Source: Lewinella sp. LCG006
GTDB lineage: Bacteria > Bacteroidota > Bacteroidia > Chitinophagales > Saprospiraceae
DNA length: 64,000 bases
Direction: 5' to 3'
Assembly: GCF_040784935.1 (NCBI RefSeq)
Contig: NZ_CP160680.1
Span: forward strand, 62,001 to 126,000
In this document: piece after piece, positions 17,976 to 26,719 of the stretch
Numbering within the stretch: position 1 is the first letter of the stretch
Layout of the letters: each line of letters begins with the position of its first letter
Made by a program: the position numbers and the translations under genes
Notes under the pieces: generated by a model
Databases searched by the model: none
What the model saw: only the letters and a program-made list of their open reading frames with translations
Told to the model about the DNA's origin: nothing

Positions 17976-19568
17976 ATGAAGCACAGTCTTACCCTACTCC
18001 TCGTTATCTTCTTTTGCAGTTTGGGCAATAGTCAAATAGACTTCTACCAAACCGATAAAATCCAAAAAATTGAAATCAATTTCAAAGCCGACAATTGGAA
18101 ATACCTACTGGATTCCCTCCGCTTCAACGGAGAAGAGCTCCTCACGGGCGATATTCGAGTAAACGGCAAACCACTTAACGAGGTAGGAATTCGGTACCGA
18201 GACGGACGCTCCTTTACCCCTAACGGGAATCGGAACGGACTCTTCCTTGACCTTGGCACGAAGGACTACCAGGGCCACCACATCATCAACCTGTCCAGCG
18301 CCCTCAGGGACCCCTCATTGGTCAGAGAAGTATTAGCAAGTGAAATTGCTCGTACGTACTTTGATGCACCAGCGGCCAATTTCGCACAGGTGACCATCAA
18401 TGGTGCTCCCTACGGGTTGTTCGTCAATGTGGAAGCCGTTGAAGAAGGCTATCTCAAAAATCGCTTTGGAGATGCCAGTGGTGCTTTAGCATCCCCTACA
18501 GAAGAACCCCAGACCATTGTTGCGGAAGGCTGTAACCGCAATGTCTTTGGTTCTTTACAATACGAAAAATCCTTCACTTGCGTGGAAGCCAATTGGAAAT
18601 CCTTACAAGGCAACCTCGGCCTGGTGCAAGAGTTGTCCTCTTCCCTGAACCATGATCCTGCTAACCTGAACAAAATTCTGGATGTAGATGCAACGCTGTG
18701 GATGCTGGCGTTTAACAACCTCTTGGTTAATTTGAATTCCTACTCTGGGCAGTATGCCAGCAACTATTACTTGTACCAACCTAAAGATGGTAAGATTACG
18801 CCTATTTTGGGGGAATTGAACCTCGCCTTTGGGAGCTACAAAAATGATGGTATCAATTCATCAGACCTGAGTACCACCGATTTATTGACCCTCTCTCCTA
18901 CCCTGCACAAGGGTAATGAGCAGCGGCCATTAATCAGCATATTGCTGGCTGACGAGTTGAATCACAAGCAGTACCTCGCTCATTTCCGTACCATTCTGGT
19001 AGAATGGGTGATGAGTGGCAAACTGGAGAACCGGGCGAAGGCCCTACAAGCTATGATTAGCGAAGCACGACACAATGATCCCGGCCAGTATTACACCCCT
19101 GTCGAATTTAACCAAAGCCTAACCGAAGTCATTGGCAAGCGTAGCCGTATTCCTGGCCTCGTTGATTTTATGGACAAGAGAGCTGGTTGGCTGGAGAGCC
19201 AAGAGGTCTATACTTTCCTTCCTCCTGCGATCAGTAAAGTTGGTGTTGAAGGTCGCGAACGCTTTTCAAGTACCCAACTTGATGAGTTCAGAATTCACGC
19301 TACGGTGGAAGACTACCCAAAGAATGTCTACCTTTACTATCGTTTTAACGAAAATGAGGCTTTCAAAATGGTCCCCATGAGCAATGATGGCGAGCATTAT
19401 GATGGCCAAGCCAACGATAACATCTTTGGTGTTGTGATCAAACCAACCGAAGGTCAAGATCGTATTCAATACTACCTGATGGCCGAAAACGTTAAGACCG
19501 TAAGCTTTAGCCCCAGCCACTACAATTTCGAACAATACAAAACCAGCTTACGCGAAGTCAATCAGTAA
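17976..19568 (+). CDS. CotH-like secreted protein, probable pseudokinase
   Basis: A signal peptide (to GNSQ, residue 20) precedes a CotH-type domain (IRYRDGRSF at 72-80, then SSALRDPSLVREVLASEIAR, then VTINGAPYGLFVNVEAVEE). A beta domain follows at the C-terminus. CotH proteins are atypical secreted kinases. Compared with the adjacent paralogue, three sites differ. RYKG is RYRD; the Lys of the following strand is lost (LFLDLG); and the WDMNLNFG motif reads GELNLAFG (Gly279-Glu280). This suggests loss of catalysis with fold retention. It lies 28 bp before the second CotH gene, so the two are one transcription unit. Confidence 0.88.
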   Translation: MKHSLTLLLVIFFCSLGNSQIDFYQTDKIQKIEINFKADNWKYLLDSLRFNGEELLTGDIRVNGKPLNEVGIRYRDGRSFTPNGNRNGLFLDLGTKDYQGHHIINLSSALRDPSLVREVLASEIARTYFDAPAANFAQVTINGAPYGLFVNVEAVEEGYLKNRFGDASGALASPTEEPQTIVAEGCNRNVFGSLQYEKSFTCVEANWKSLQGNLGLVQELSSSLNHDPANLNKILDVDATLWMLAFNNLLVNLNSYSGQYASNYYLYQPKDGKITPILGELNLAFGSYKNDGINSSDLSTTDLLTLSPTLHKGNEQRPLISILLADELNHKQYLAHFRTILVEWVMSGKLENRAKALQAMISEARHNDPGQYYTPVEFNQSLTEVIGKRSRIPGLVDFMDKRAGWLESQEVYTFLPPAISKVGVEGRERFSSTQLDEFRIHATVEDYPKNVYLYYRFNENEAFKMVPMSNDGEHYDGQANDNIFGVVIKPTEGQDRIQYYLMAENVKTVSFSPSHYNFEQYKTSLREVNQ

Positions 19569-19596
19569 CAGCTGTTTTTTTTGTAAAAAATCGTCA

Positions 19597-21165
19597 ATGA
19601 ATCGCATACTTATTATTTGTGGCCTTTTGGGCTTTCTGTCTTTTGCCGCAAAGGCCCAAGACAAGCTTTATTCGCTTGAACATATTGTAGAGGTCAGGAT
19701 CAAATTTTCTGAACCCAACTGGCACGAATTGCTGGACTCCCTCAAAGAGCGAGGACAAGACGAGCGACTGATAGCCGATGTGACGGTGGACGGAAAGGCC
19801 TACCCCAATTCAGGGATTCGCTACAAAGGCAACAGTTCTTACTTCAACGTCCGTAACGCTGGTGGAAAGAAATTGCCTTTCAATATTAAAGTCAATTTCC
19901 AGGAAAAGGACGCTCGCTTACCTGGAGGCTTCGAAACATTGAAGCTTTCCAATGTTTTTCGGGATCCCAGTTTCATTCGGGAGGTCCTGTCTTATGATAT
20001 CGCTCGTAAATATGTACCAGCACCACAAGCCAATTATTCCAGGGTTTATATTAATGACAATTACCTGGGGCTCTACAATCTATCGGAATCCGTTGATGAA
20101 GATTTTTTAAAAGAATACTACGGCAGTAAGAATGGCGTCTTCTTCAAATGCGACCCAAGCTGGGAGCAAGGTGCTCCCGGTACTTGCAAAAAAGGTAACA
20201 ATGCAAGTCTGGAATTCCTGGGTAGGGACTCCGTTTGTTACTACCCCTACTACGAAATAAAGTCGCCAAGTGGTTGGGGAGAACTCATGAGCTTGATCAC
20301 GGTCATCAACAACAAGCCGGAAGAGTTGGAGAAGATCATGAACATCAACGAGGCACTGTGGATGATGGCCTACGATAATGTGATGGTTAATCTTGACAGT
20401 TACATTGGCCGTCTGTGCCACAATTACTACCTCTACCAAGACGAATACGCTACCTGGCATCCGATCTTATGGGACATGAACCTGAACTTTGGAGGGTTCC
20501 GTTACACGGGTATGGGGGCTCCGCTCAGTAACGAAGCGATGCAAGACATGAGTCTGTTTCTGCATTACAAGGAAAACAACGCATTACGCCCCTTTGTCGT
20601 GAAGCTGCTGGATGTCAGCCATTACCGCAAGATGTACCTCGCACACGTAAAGACCATTGTTGAAGAAAACTTCAGCAATGGCTGGTACAAGGAGCGCGCC
20701 AACGAAATACGTGCCCTTATTAGTGAAGATGTCAACAAAGATCCCAACCGTCTCTATTCCATGGAGCTTTACGAGAAAAACTTGAATGAAACGGTACAAG
20801 TGGACAATTCCAGTATTATCGGGATTACCGAGTTGATGGACAAAAGAGCTGAAAACATCATGGCCCATCCCCTGATGCAAAAGCCCCCACCCGTTTTTAG
20901 TGAGGTCAAGCATCAGGTCATTGGCAAAGAGGCAATAATTACGGCATCAGTTACCGAAGCCGAAGAAGTATGGCTCTATTTCCGTCCCTCTACCTTTGCG
21001 CCTTGGAAGCGCCAACCGATGGCCGCTAACGAAAACAACGAGTGGGCAGCACAGATTGCACTTAGCGATGGTGTGCAATACTATGTGGTAGCGGAAAACA
21101 AGTACATTGCGGCACTTTCTCCGGCTCGCGCTGCCCGAGAGTTCCACGAAATCAAGGCAAAGTAA
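19597..21165 (+). CDS. CotH kinase-like secreted protein
   Basis: Same length and order as the preceding gene: a signal peptide (to AKAQ, about residue 21), then the CotH domain. Expected motifs are intact: RYKG (75-78), a basic strand ending in Lys98, RDPSFIREVL (about 122-131), YLGLYNLSESVDEDFL, and WDMNLNFG (from about 292). The C-terminal 100 residues form a beta domain (EEVWLYFRPSTF, DGVQYYVVAENKYIAALSP). CotH family kinases phosphorylate secreted proteins, so this copy is the likely active member of the pair. A hydrolase gene starts 3 bp after its stop, indicating an operon. Confidence 0.9.
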   Translation: MNRILIICGLLGFLSFAAKAQDKLYSLEHIVEVRIKFSEPNWHELLDSLKERGQDERLIADVTVDGKAYPNSGIRYKGNSSYFNVRNAGGKKLPFNIKVNFQEKDARLPGGFETLKLSNVFRDPSFIREVLSYDIARKYVPAPQANYSRVYINDNYLGLYNLSESVDEDFLKEYYGSKNGVFFKCDPSWEQGAPGTCKKGNNASLEFLGRDSVCYYPYYEIKSPSGWGELMSLITVINNKPEELEKIMNINEALWMMAYDNVMVNLDSYIGRLCHNYYLYQDEYATWHPILWDMNLNFGGFRYTGMGAPLSNEAMQDMSLFLHYKENNALRPFVVKLLDVSHYRKMYLAHVKTIVEENFSNGWYKERANEIRALISEDVNKDPNRLYSMELYEKNLNETVQVDNSSIIGITELMDKRAENIMAHPLMQKPPPVFSEVKHQVIGKEAIITASVTEAEEVWLYFRPSTFAPWKRQPMAANENNEWAAQIALSDGVQYYVVAENKYIAALSPARAAREFHEIKAK

Positions 21166-21168
21166 TAC

Positions 21169-22137
21169 GTGGCTGTTCTTTATACCAATAACTATCCAGG
21201 GCCGCCCTGGTACCAGATCAATGGCCATTGGCAAACGATCCTTCCTGCCTTGCGTGGGCCTAAAGTAGCCTTCCGACGGGAAAGGCTAGAGCTTGATGAT
21301 GGCGATTTTCTTGATCTCGACTGGCTGCAAAATCAGGGCAATCGCTCATTGGTCATCCTCACGCACGGTTTAGAAGGCAATAGCCGACGGCCATACATGC
21401 GCTCCGCAGCCCGCTTCTTTCACGCGCGCGGATGGGACGCACTGGCCTGGAATTGTCGCTCGTGCAGTGGCGAGATGAATCGCCTATTTCGTTTCTATCA
21501 CCACGGAGAAATCGAGGACATTCACCGCGTGACCAGCTACGCCATGCAACAAAAAGATTACCAGGAAGTCGTGCTGATTGGTTACAGCATGGGTGGTGCC
21601 ATGATCACCAAATACCTGTCTGTACACAGCCCTGATTTGCCGGAAGTGATCCGTGGAGGCATCGCCTTCTCCTCGCCTTTTGACCTGGAAGCCAGTGTAG
21701 ATGCCCTTGAGCTACCCGGTAATGAGCTTTATAAAACAAGATTTATGAAGCAACTCGGAGAAAAATTCCGCATTAAAGACCAGCGCTTCCCAGGAAAACT
21801 GGACATGGAAAAGTTGGATAAAATTGAAACTTGGAAGCAATTCGATGAATGGTTTACCGCTCCGATACTAGGAGTTGACTCCGCTCAAGAATTTTATGAC
21901 CTTGCTTCTGCGAAAAATTTTCTCGCAACACTAGAGCGCCCTGTCTTAGCGGTTTCGGCCCTCAATGATCCCATCATTACGGAGGCATGCCTGCCCCTGG
22001 AAGAAGCCAAAAACCACCCTTACCTAAGCTTGGAACTCACCCCCGACGGTGGGCACGTAGGGTTTAGTCTACGCCGTAACAAGCACAGCTGGATGGAAGA
22101 ACGTGCCTGGCAAGAGATACTAAAATGGCGGAATTAA
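21169..22137 (+). CDS. Alpha/beta hydrolase, YheT family
   Basis: A GTG start is taken, 3 bp after the CotH stop, giving a typical YheT opening (NNYPGPPWYQINGHWQTI). Motifs: THGLEGNS (65-72), WNCRSCSGEMN, nucleophile elbow GYSMGG (Ser140), acid in SALNDPII, and His in DGGHVGF. YheT-like enzymes are cytoplasmic esterases of poorly known substrate. The tight linkage to the two exported CotH proteins may reflect co-expression rather than a shared reaction. Confidence 0.92.
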   Translation: MAVLYTNNYPGPPWYQINGHWQTILPALRGPKVAFRRERLELDDGDFLDLDWLQNQGNRSLVILTHGLEGNSRRPYMRSAARFFHARGWDALAWNCRSCSGEMNRLFRFYHHGEIEDIHRVTSYAMQQKDYQEVVLIGYSMGGAMITKYLSVHSPDLPEVIRGGIAFSSPFDLEASVDALELPGNELYKTRFMKQLGEKFRIKDQRFPGKLDMEKLDKIETWKQFDEWFTAPILGVDSAQEFYDLASAKNFLATLERPVLAVSALNDPIITEACLPLEEAKNHPYLSLELTPDGGHVGFSLRRNKHSWMEERAWQEILKWRN

Positions 22138-22329
22138 GGTGTAGTTTACTCTCCTGTATTTCCCAAAAGCGACATTCGTATGTAAACTCCACCGTACGGG
22201 GTACTGGGTATAGGGTATAGGGATTTTAAGCATCCTAAAGGTAAGCTCTCCCCATCTAAAAGGTAAGTTTTGCAAGATGGAAACTTACAGATATGGTCAC
22301 AACAAACGCTTGCATAAATCTCAAGTGGA

Positions 22330-22797
22330 CTAGTCTATTGGGAGGACTGATTCTTCTTTCACTTCCGTCATTACGAAGGAGCTTTGGACGCGGCCAATAT
22401 TGGCGAGCGAGGCCAGCTTTTTGGTGATAAAAAACTGATAGTCGGCCATATCTTTCACGTAAATCTTCAGCAGGTAGTCAAACATTCCGGCAATGTGGTA
22501 ACAAACCGCTACTTCGGGCAACTGGCGCACATCCTGCTCAAATTGGTCGAGATAAGCCTGGTGATGGCTTTCTAAATTTACCGAACAAAAGACGGTGAGC
22601 ATAAACCCCAGTTTGGTACGATCCAGGATGGCGGTATACCCCTTGATATAACCTTCGCGTTCTAATCGCTTGATCCGTTCAAAAACCGGCGTATTGGTCA
22701 TTTGTAGCTCGTGAGCAATTTCCTTAATTTTCAGCTTGCCGTCGGTTTGAAGGAGCTGTAGAATACGGCGATCAATGGCGTCTATTTTTACTTCCAT
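22330..22797 (-). CDS. Lrp/AsnC family transcriptional regulator
   Basis: The start is set at the Met at 22797 (MEVKIDAIDRRILQLL), the standard Lrp opening; the open frame runs back to 22902 through repeat sequence and is not likely coding. An N-terminal winged HTH (KIKEIAHELQMTNTPVFERIKRLEREG) is followed by the ligand-binding RAM domain (VFCSVNLESHHQAYLDQFEQ, VCYHIAGMFDYLLKIYVKD). It is divergent from the PLP enzyme gene, the layout seen for the MdeR/MdeA pair of Pseudomonas putida, so it probably senses an amino acid and controls that gene. Confidence 0.93.
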   Translation of the reverse strand: MEVKIDAIDRRILQLLQTDGKLKIKEIAHELQMTNTPVFERIKRLEREGYIKGYTAILDRTKLGFMLTVFCSVNLESHHQAYLDQFEQDVRQLPEVAVCYHIAGMFDYLLKIYVKDMADYQFFITKKLASLANIGRVQSSFVMTEVKEESVLPID

Positions 22798-22879
22798 GGT
22801 GGTTGGTTTGTGCGCTGTGTCTATGTGTTGAAAAGGGGGTTGTGCTTTTTTTACCACATAGGTACTGAGCCTTTTTTTT

Positions 22880-22953
22880 GCCACAAAAACATAAAAACAC
22901 AAAATAGCACGGAATATTTTTTGTGCATTTTGGTGTTTTGGAGCTTTAGTGGC
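22880..22953. repeat. Interspersed inverted repeat, gccaca family copy
   Basis: Two 31-bp arms (22880-22910 and 22923-22953) match at about 23 of 31 positions when one is reversed, and start with gccacaaaaacat. Related arms occur near 35349, 38096 and 52081. It lies in the Lrp/PLP-enzyme divergent spacer, which is otherwise AT-rich and without a gene. Confidence 0.65.
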
Positions 22954-23132
22954 TATTCTTGGTTCCTACCGCAAACATATGAGTCACATAGTTTTTTTAT
23001 TCGAGGGGGATTATTTTTCTACACTAAGCACTACTAAGAACCAAAATAAGATTTAAAAACTACACCTCTTTGAATTTAAAGCAATAATTTCTTCATCAAC
23101 AACTAATACTAGACTATTTATCTAAACACCGG

Positions 23133-23140
23133 TAATTTTG
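23133..23140 (+). promoter_or_regulatory. Candidate -7 element for the PLP enzyme (TAATTTTG)
   Basis: An exact TAnnTTTG match 54 bp before the ATG at 23194, in the divergent spacer with the Lrp gene. The -33 part is not convincing. Confidence 0.4.
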
Positions 23141-23193
23141 TACGATCAGCAACCAGGCAATAGAGCATTTCTACTGCTACAAAACAGCCCACC

Positions 23194-24495
23194 ATGAAAA
23201 AGCACCACGACCACCAATGTGCACCGGAAAGTTTGATGATGTCTCACGGCTACGAGCCGGAATGGTCGGAAGGGGCCATTAAGTCTCCCATTTTCCAAAC
23301 TTCCACTTTTGTTTTTCAAACAGCAGAGGAAGGGAAGGCTTTTTTTGAAGTCGCTTACGGACTTCGCCACCAGGCACAGGAAGAAAAATTGGGCTTAATC
23401 TATAGCCGAATCAACAACCCTAACCTGGAAATTTTAGAAACACGCCTTTGTTTATGGGACCAGGCCGAAGACTGTGCTGTTTTTGAGAGTGGCATGTCTG
23501 CGATCAGTACGGTTTTACTGGAGTTTCTGAAGCCGGGTGACGTACTTCTGTACAGCAATCCAGTTTACGGCGGCACCGATCACTTTATCCACCATCTGCT
23601 CCCACAGTTAGGGGTCACGGCTATTGCTTTTAATGAAGAAGATCACTACCAGGACATTGTGGACCGGGTAGCAGCCACGGGGAAAGGAGATCGCTTGAAG
23701 CTCGTGTACGTAGAAACGCCCGCCAACCCAACGAATGCGTTGATTGACATTGCGATGTGTCGTAAAGTTGCCGACCATTTTGCAAGCGATGAAAATCCCG
23801 TGCATTTAGCGGTGGACAACACTTACATGGGGCCCCTTTGGTCGCATCCGCTGCAATTGGGTGCCGACTTGGTCATTTATTCAGCCACCAAATACATTGG
23901 CGGGCACAGCGACCTGATTGCCGGTGCGGTGTTGGGAAATGCCGCTACGATCAAGCGCATCAAAGTATTAAGGACTTTCCTCGGCAATATGTCCAGTCCT
24001 AATACCTGCTGGTTACTGCTTCGTAGTTTAGAAACCCTCAAGGTTCGGATGGAACGCCAGCAACAGAATGCGGAGGAAATTGCCACTTTTCTACAGGAGC
24101 ACCCCATGGTAGAGAAGGTTTACTACTTAGGCCTTTTACCCAAAGGCAGTGAAGCCTACGAACTGTATAAGCGGCAATATACCTCGCCCGGCGCGATGAT
24201 TTCTTTTGCAATCAAAGGAGGTGAAGCAGAAGCGTTTAAGTTTCTCAACGAACTACGCTTGTTCCAGTTGGCCGTGAGCCTGGGCAGCACCGAATCTTTG
24301 GCCCAGCACCCGGCGAGCATGACCCACATTGGCGTAGACCCTGCCACCCGCCAACGGCTGGGCATCACCGACAAGCTGGTACGTTTGTCGATAGGCGTAG
24401 AAAATGTCAACGACCTATGCTGGGATTTGGGACAGGCTCTGGATCATGTGGCGACGAAAATGGCGGAAAAGGAGGTGGAAGAGGAGGTGGTGTAG
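23194..24495 (+). CDS. PLP-dependent Cys/Met metabolism enzyme (methionine gamma-lyase / cystathionine gamma-synthase family)
   Basis: A complete fold-type I trans-sulfuration enzyme of 433 residues. YSR (70-72) contacts the phosphate of the neighbouring subunit. The PLP Lys233 lies in SATKYIGGHSD. The ring-stacking Tyr is in NPVYGGTDHF. The conserved tail SLGSTESLAQHPASMTH is present. It cleaves or builds C-S bonds of methionine or cystathionine. At the position where P. putida methionine gamma-lyase has its special Cys (YGC), this protein has Gly, so it may be a cystathionine or O-acetylhomoserine enzyme. The last ten residues are unusually rich in Glu, Lys and Val. Control by the divergent Lrp is likely. 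Confidence 0.9.
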   Translation: MKKHHDHQCAPESLMMSHGYEPEWSEGAIKSPIFQTSTFVFQTAEEGKAFFEVAYGLRHQAQEEKLGLIYSRINNPNLEILETRLCLWDQAEDCAVFESGMSAISTVLLEFLKPGDVLLYSNPVYGGTDHFIHHLLPQLGVTAIAFNEEDHYQDIVDRVAATGKGDRLKLVYVETPANPTNALIDIAMCRKVADHFASDENPVHLAVDNTYMGPLWSHPLQLGADLVIYSATKYIGGHSDLIAGAVLGNAATIKRIKVLRTFLGNMSSPNTCWLLLRSLETLKVRMERQQQNAEEIATFLQEHPMVEKVYYLGLLPKGSEAYELYKRQYTSPGAMISFAIKGGEAEAFKFLNELRLFQLAVSLGSTESLAQHPASMTHIGVDPATRQRLGITDKLVRLSIGVENVNDLCWDLGQALDHVATKMAEKEVEEEVV

Positions 24496-24509
24496 TGTTG
24501 AACACACCT

Positions 24510-24659
24510 CGACGTAGGCTGAGCCGACGCCGAACAGGGTGAGGTCGGACAAAGGATGGCAGCGGTATGCGCGCAGCGATAGCGAGCACATAAGAGCGGA
24601 CAGCCTGGTGCCGGTAGTGGCGTTGGCAAAGCAACGCCACTACCGGCATGGCCCCAAAA
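24510..24659. repeat. Composite interspersed repeat, copy 2
   Basis: The box cgacgtaggctgagccgacg (from 24510) is followed after about 70 bp by a perfect 17-bp inverted repeat (24609-24625 with 24632-24648, loop gcaaag) and the tail ggcatggccccaaa (24646-24659). Box and tail match copy 1 at 2036-2271, but the palindrome sequence is different. It begins 14 bp after the PLP enzyme stop. Confidence 0.75.
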
Positions 24660-24769
24660 CAAATACCTTGACCGATGACAAATTAAGCTTGGACCCTGGT
24701 GTAGTTGCCCATCTACTGTATTATCTTTGCCCTACGAAGTTGATCTATTTCAACTTGTTGATAAGCAAT

Positions 24770-26614
24770 ATGATCCCAAAACATTCATTGCCTTTCTGGG
24801 GCATGGTGACCCTACTTGGTCTTTTAGTTTTTCCGCTACAAGGACAAACTCCTCTACTAGATACCATTTCCATTGATTTTGGGAGTATTCCTTCCCCACT
24901 TCCGTGGCAAAACATGAGCAATACAAAGGATGGCGTGCTGCGCCGTTTGGTCAATCAAGCGCAAGTGGCAACCCCTTATAGTATATCCGTCAACGATGCG
25001 TTCAACAAGATCAATACCGAGGGCAATGCCAACCCGGACCCAACGCTTGGTTTTCCAGCTACGGCTACCGGGGACAGCTTTTTTGGCAATACCGCTCCTT
25101 TTGAAGGAATGACCGAACCTACCGGTGGAGTTGTTTTGCAAAACCTTAGCCCTCAGAAATACTATAAAATATTGATTTATGCTGCGCGACAGTCTACAGA
25201 GATGCGCGAAACGCGGTACATCGTAAAAGGGCAAACAACGGACACTGTGTATTTGAACACTTCCAATTTAGCTAGCAAAGGTGTTTCCGTACGGCTCTTG
25301 CCCAGTAAGACAGGAGAAATCACGATCTCTGCTACTGCTGCGCCGAGGACGCAAAGTAAAACAGGATTTTTCTACCTGGGTGCACTTAAAATCATCTACC
25401 AGCCCGACCCGCCGCCTAAGCCTTTCCTACAATTGAGTTCGCCAGTTGACGGAGCCTATTGGCAAACGGGGAAATCCCCCTTCATCAGCTGGGCTACCAA
25501 TTCCAAAGATTCGGTTCGGCTGGCTTATTCTCTTGATTTCGGGTATACCTGGACGGATATTGCCACCCTTCCACCCAATGTGACGCACTACCCATGGACG
25601 ATTCCCGATGTGCCTTCCTACGCCTGCCAGGTACGCATCAGTACGGGGGATATGACCGCTGAAAACAAGGGCGTTTTTACCATTACCAAAGATGATTTCC
25701 GTTTTCCAATCGTCGTTTTAGGTTCTTCCACCGCAGCCGGCACTGGCGTAAGCAAACCTGATAGCAGTTGGGTGAACCGTTGGCGAGCTTGGTTGAATGA
25801 GGATACGCGCTTTGAATTGATTAATTTGGCCAAACCCGGGTATACCAGCTACCACGTTTTACCCTCTGGAACAGCCATCCCACCACAGCTCAGCGTAAGT
25901 ATAGATAGCAGTAGGAACATTACCCATGCGCTTAGCTATGGCCCCAAGGTGGTCTTGATCAATATGCCCTCCAACGATGCCTCTTACAGCATTCCGGTAG
26001 CGGATCAACTACATAATTTCCAACAGATCATGGCCGCTGCTACTTTTGGTGGTGCCAGTGCCTGGATAACCACCACGCAGCCTCGTAAATTCAACGACAC
26101 CTTGAAGGTACAATTGCAGGAAATCGTCCGTGATTCCATAGAATGTATCTACAGCACCAAAGCAATAGACTTTTGGAAGGGCTTTGCCAATGAAGACGGG
26201 ACCATCAAAAAAATCTATGATGCTGGCGACTATACCCACATGAATGACCTGGGGCACGCCTTGTTGTTTAAGCGCATCCTGGCGTCGGGCATTGTCAGAA
26301 AACACCGAAATGTAAACGTAGACCTTGCGTTGACCCTGGACACCTTGGCGCAAGAGTGGCTTTTTGAGTTTCAATTGCCACATACCGGTATCGTTGATGT
26401 TGTCATTGAAAATGACCAGGGCCGTTCGGTACAGAAAGCCTCGTTCAGTACACGTCCAGAAAGTAAGCAATCGTTACGCTTCCCGGCCAAGCCCAAAAGC
26501 CTGCAAACGCCTTACTTGCTCTTTACTTTTACCCTAAAAGATACGGAAGGGAGGATTACCGAAGTAAAGCAGCCCTTTGCGGTATGGAAGGAGATAGGGT
26601 TTGTTCGTCCTTAG
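24770..26614 (+). CDS. Secreted SGNH/GDSL-type esterase with N-terminal beta domains
   Basis: The start is placed at the Met at 24770, which opens a signal peptide (PFWGMVTLLGLLVFPLQGQ); the frame running back to 24539 crosses the repeat element. The first 210 residues are a beta domain (IDFGSIPSP, QNLSPQKYYKILIYAARQS), then an Ig-like part (LQLSSPVDGAYWQTGKSP). The SGNH hydrolase follows: VLGSSTAAGTG (block I Ser), NLAKPGYTS, LINMPSNDAS (block III), and DYTHMNDLGH with the catalytic Asp and His. The C-terminal 100 residues form a further beta domain rather than a clear T9SS tail. It probably de-esterifies glycans or lipids outside the cell. Confidence 0.86.
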   Translation: MIPKHSLPFWGMVTLLGLLVFPLQGQTPLLDTISIDFGSIPSPLPWQNMSNTKDGVLRRLVNQAQVATPYSISVNDAFNKINTEGNANPDPTLGFPATATGDSFFGNTAPFEGMTEPTGGVVLQNLSPQKYYKILIYAARQSTEMRETRYIVKGQTTDTVYLNTSNLASKGVSVRLLPSKTGEITISATAAPRTQSKTGFFYLGALKIIYQPDPPPKPFLQLSSPVDGAYWQTGKSPFISWATNSKDSVRLAYSLDFGYTWTDIATLPPNVTHYPWTIPDVPSYACQVRISTGDMTAENKGVFTITKDDFRFPIVVLGSSTAAGTGVSKPDSSWVNRWRAWLNEDTRFELINLAKPGYTSYHVLPSGTAIPPQLSVSIDSSRNITHALSYGPKVVLINMPSNDASYSIPVADQLHNFQQIMAAATFGGASAWITTTQPRKFNDTLKVQLQEIVRDSIECIYSTKAIDFWKGFANEDGTIKKIYDAGDYTHMNDLGHALLFKRILASGIVRKHRNVNVDLALTLDTLAQEWLFEFQLPHTGIVDVVIENDQGRSVQKASFSTRPESKQSLRFPAKPKSLQTPYLLFTFTLKDTEGRITEVKQPFAVWKEIGFVRP

Positions 26615-26666
26615 TAGGCAGCTGGCCAGGCTGTGATGTTAGCAAAACGGAATTTTATGTACATAC

Positions 26667-26718
26667 CGACGTAGGCAAAGCCAACGCCGAACGAGGGAAT
26701 AATCGGGCTAAAGCCCGA
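26667..26718. repeat. Composite interspersed repeat, copy 3 (short form)
   Basis: The box cgacgtaggcaaagccaacg (26667-26686, extended to 26697) is followed by the hairpin tcgggct-aa-agcccga (26703-26718). The upstream cggaatttt is shared with copy 1. It ends two bases before the patatin stop. Confidence 0.65.
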
Positions 26719-26719
26719 G

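Noticed and set aside
22138-22329. Inverted words ggtgtagtttac and gtaaactccacc after the YheT gene
   Set aside because: A weak 12-bp stem with a mismatch, a 32-bp loop and no T run. Not enough to call a terminator.
22798-22902. Longer Lrp start at 22902
   Set aside because: The extra residues read through repeat DNA. MEVKIDAIDRRIL at 22797 is the standard family start.
24539-24769. Extended N-terminus of the SGNH esterase frame
   Set aside because: The extra 77 residues come from the composite repeat and its flank. The Met at 24770 starts a normal signal peptide.
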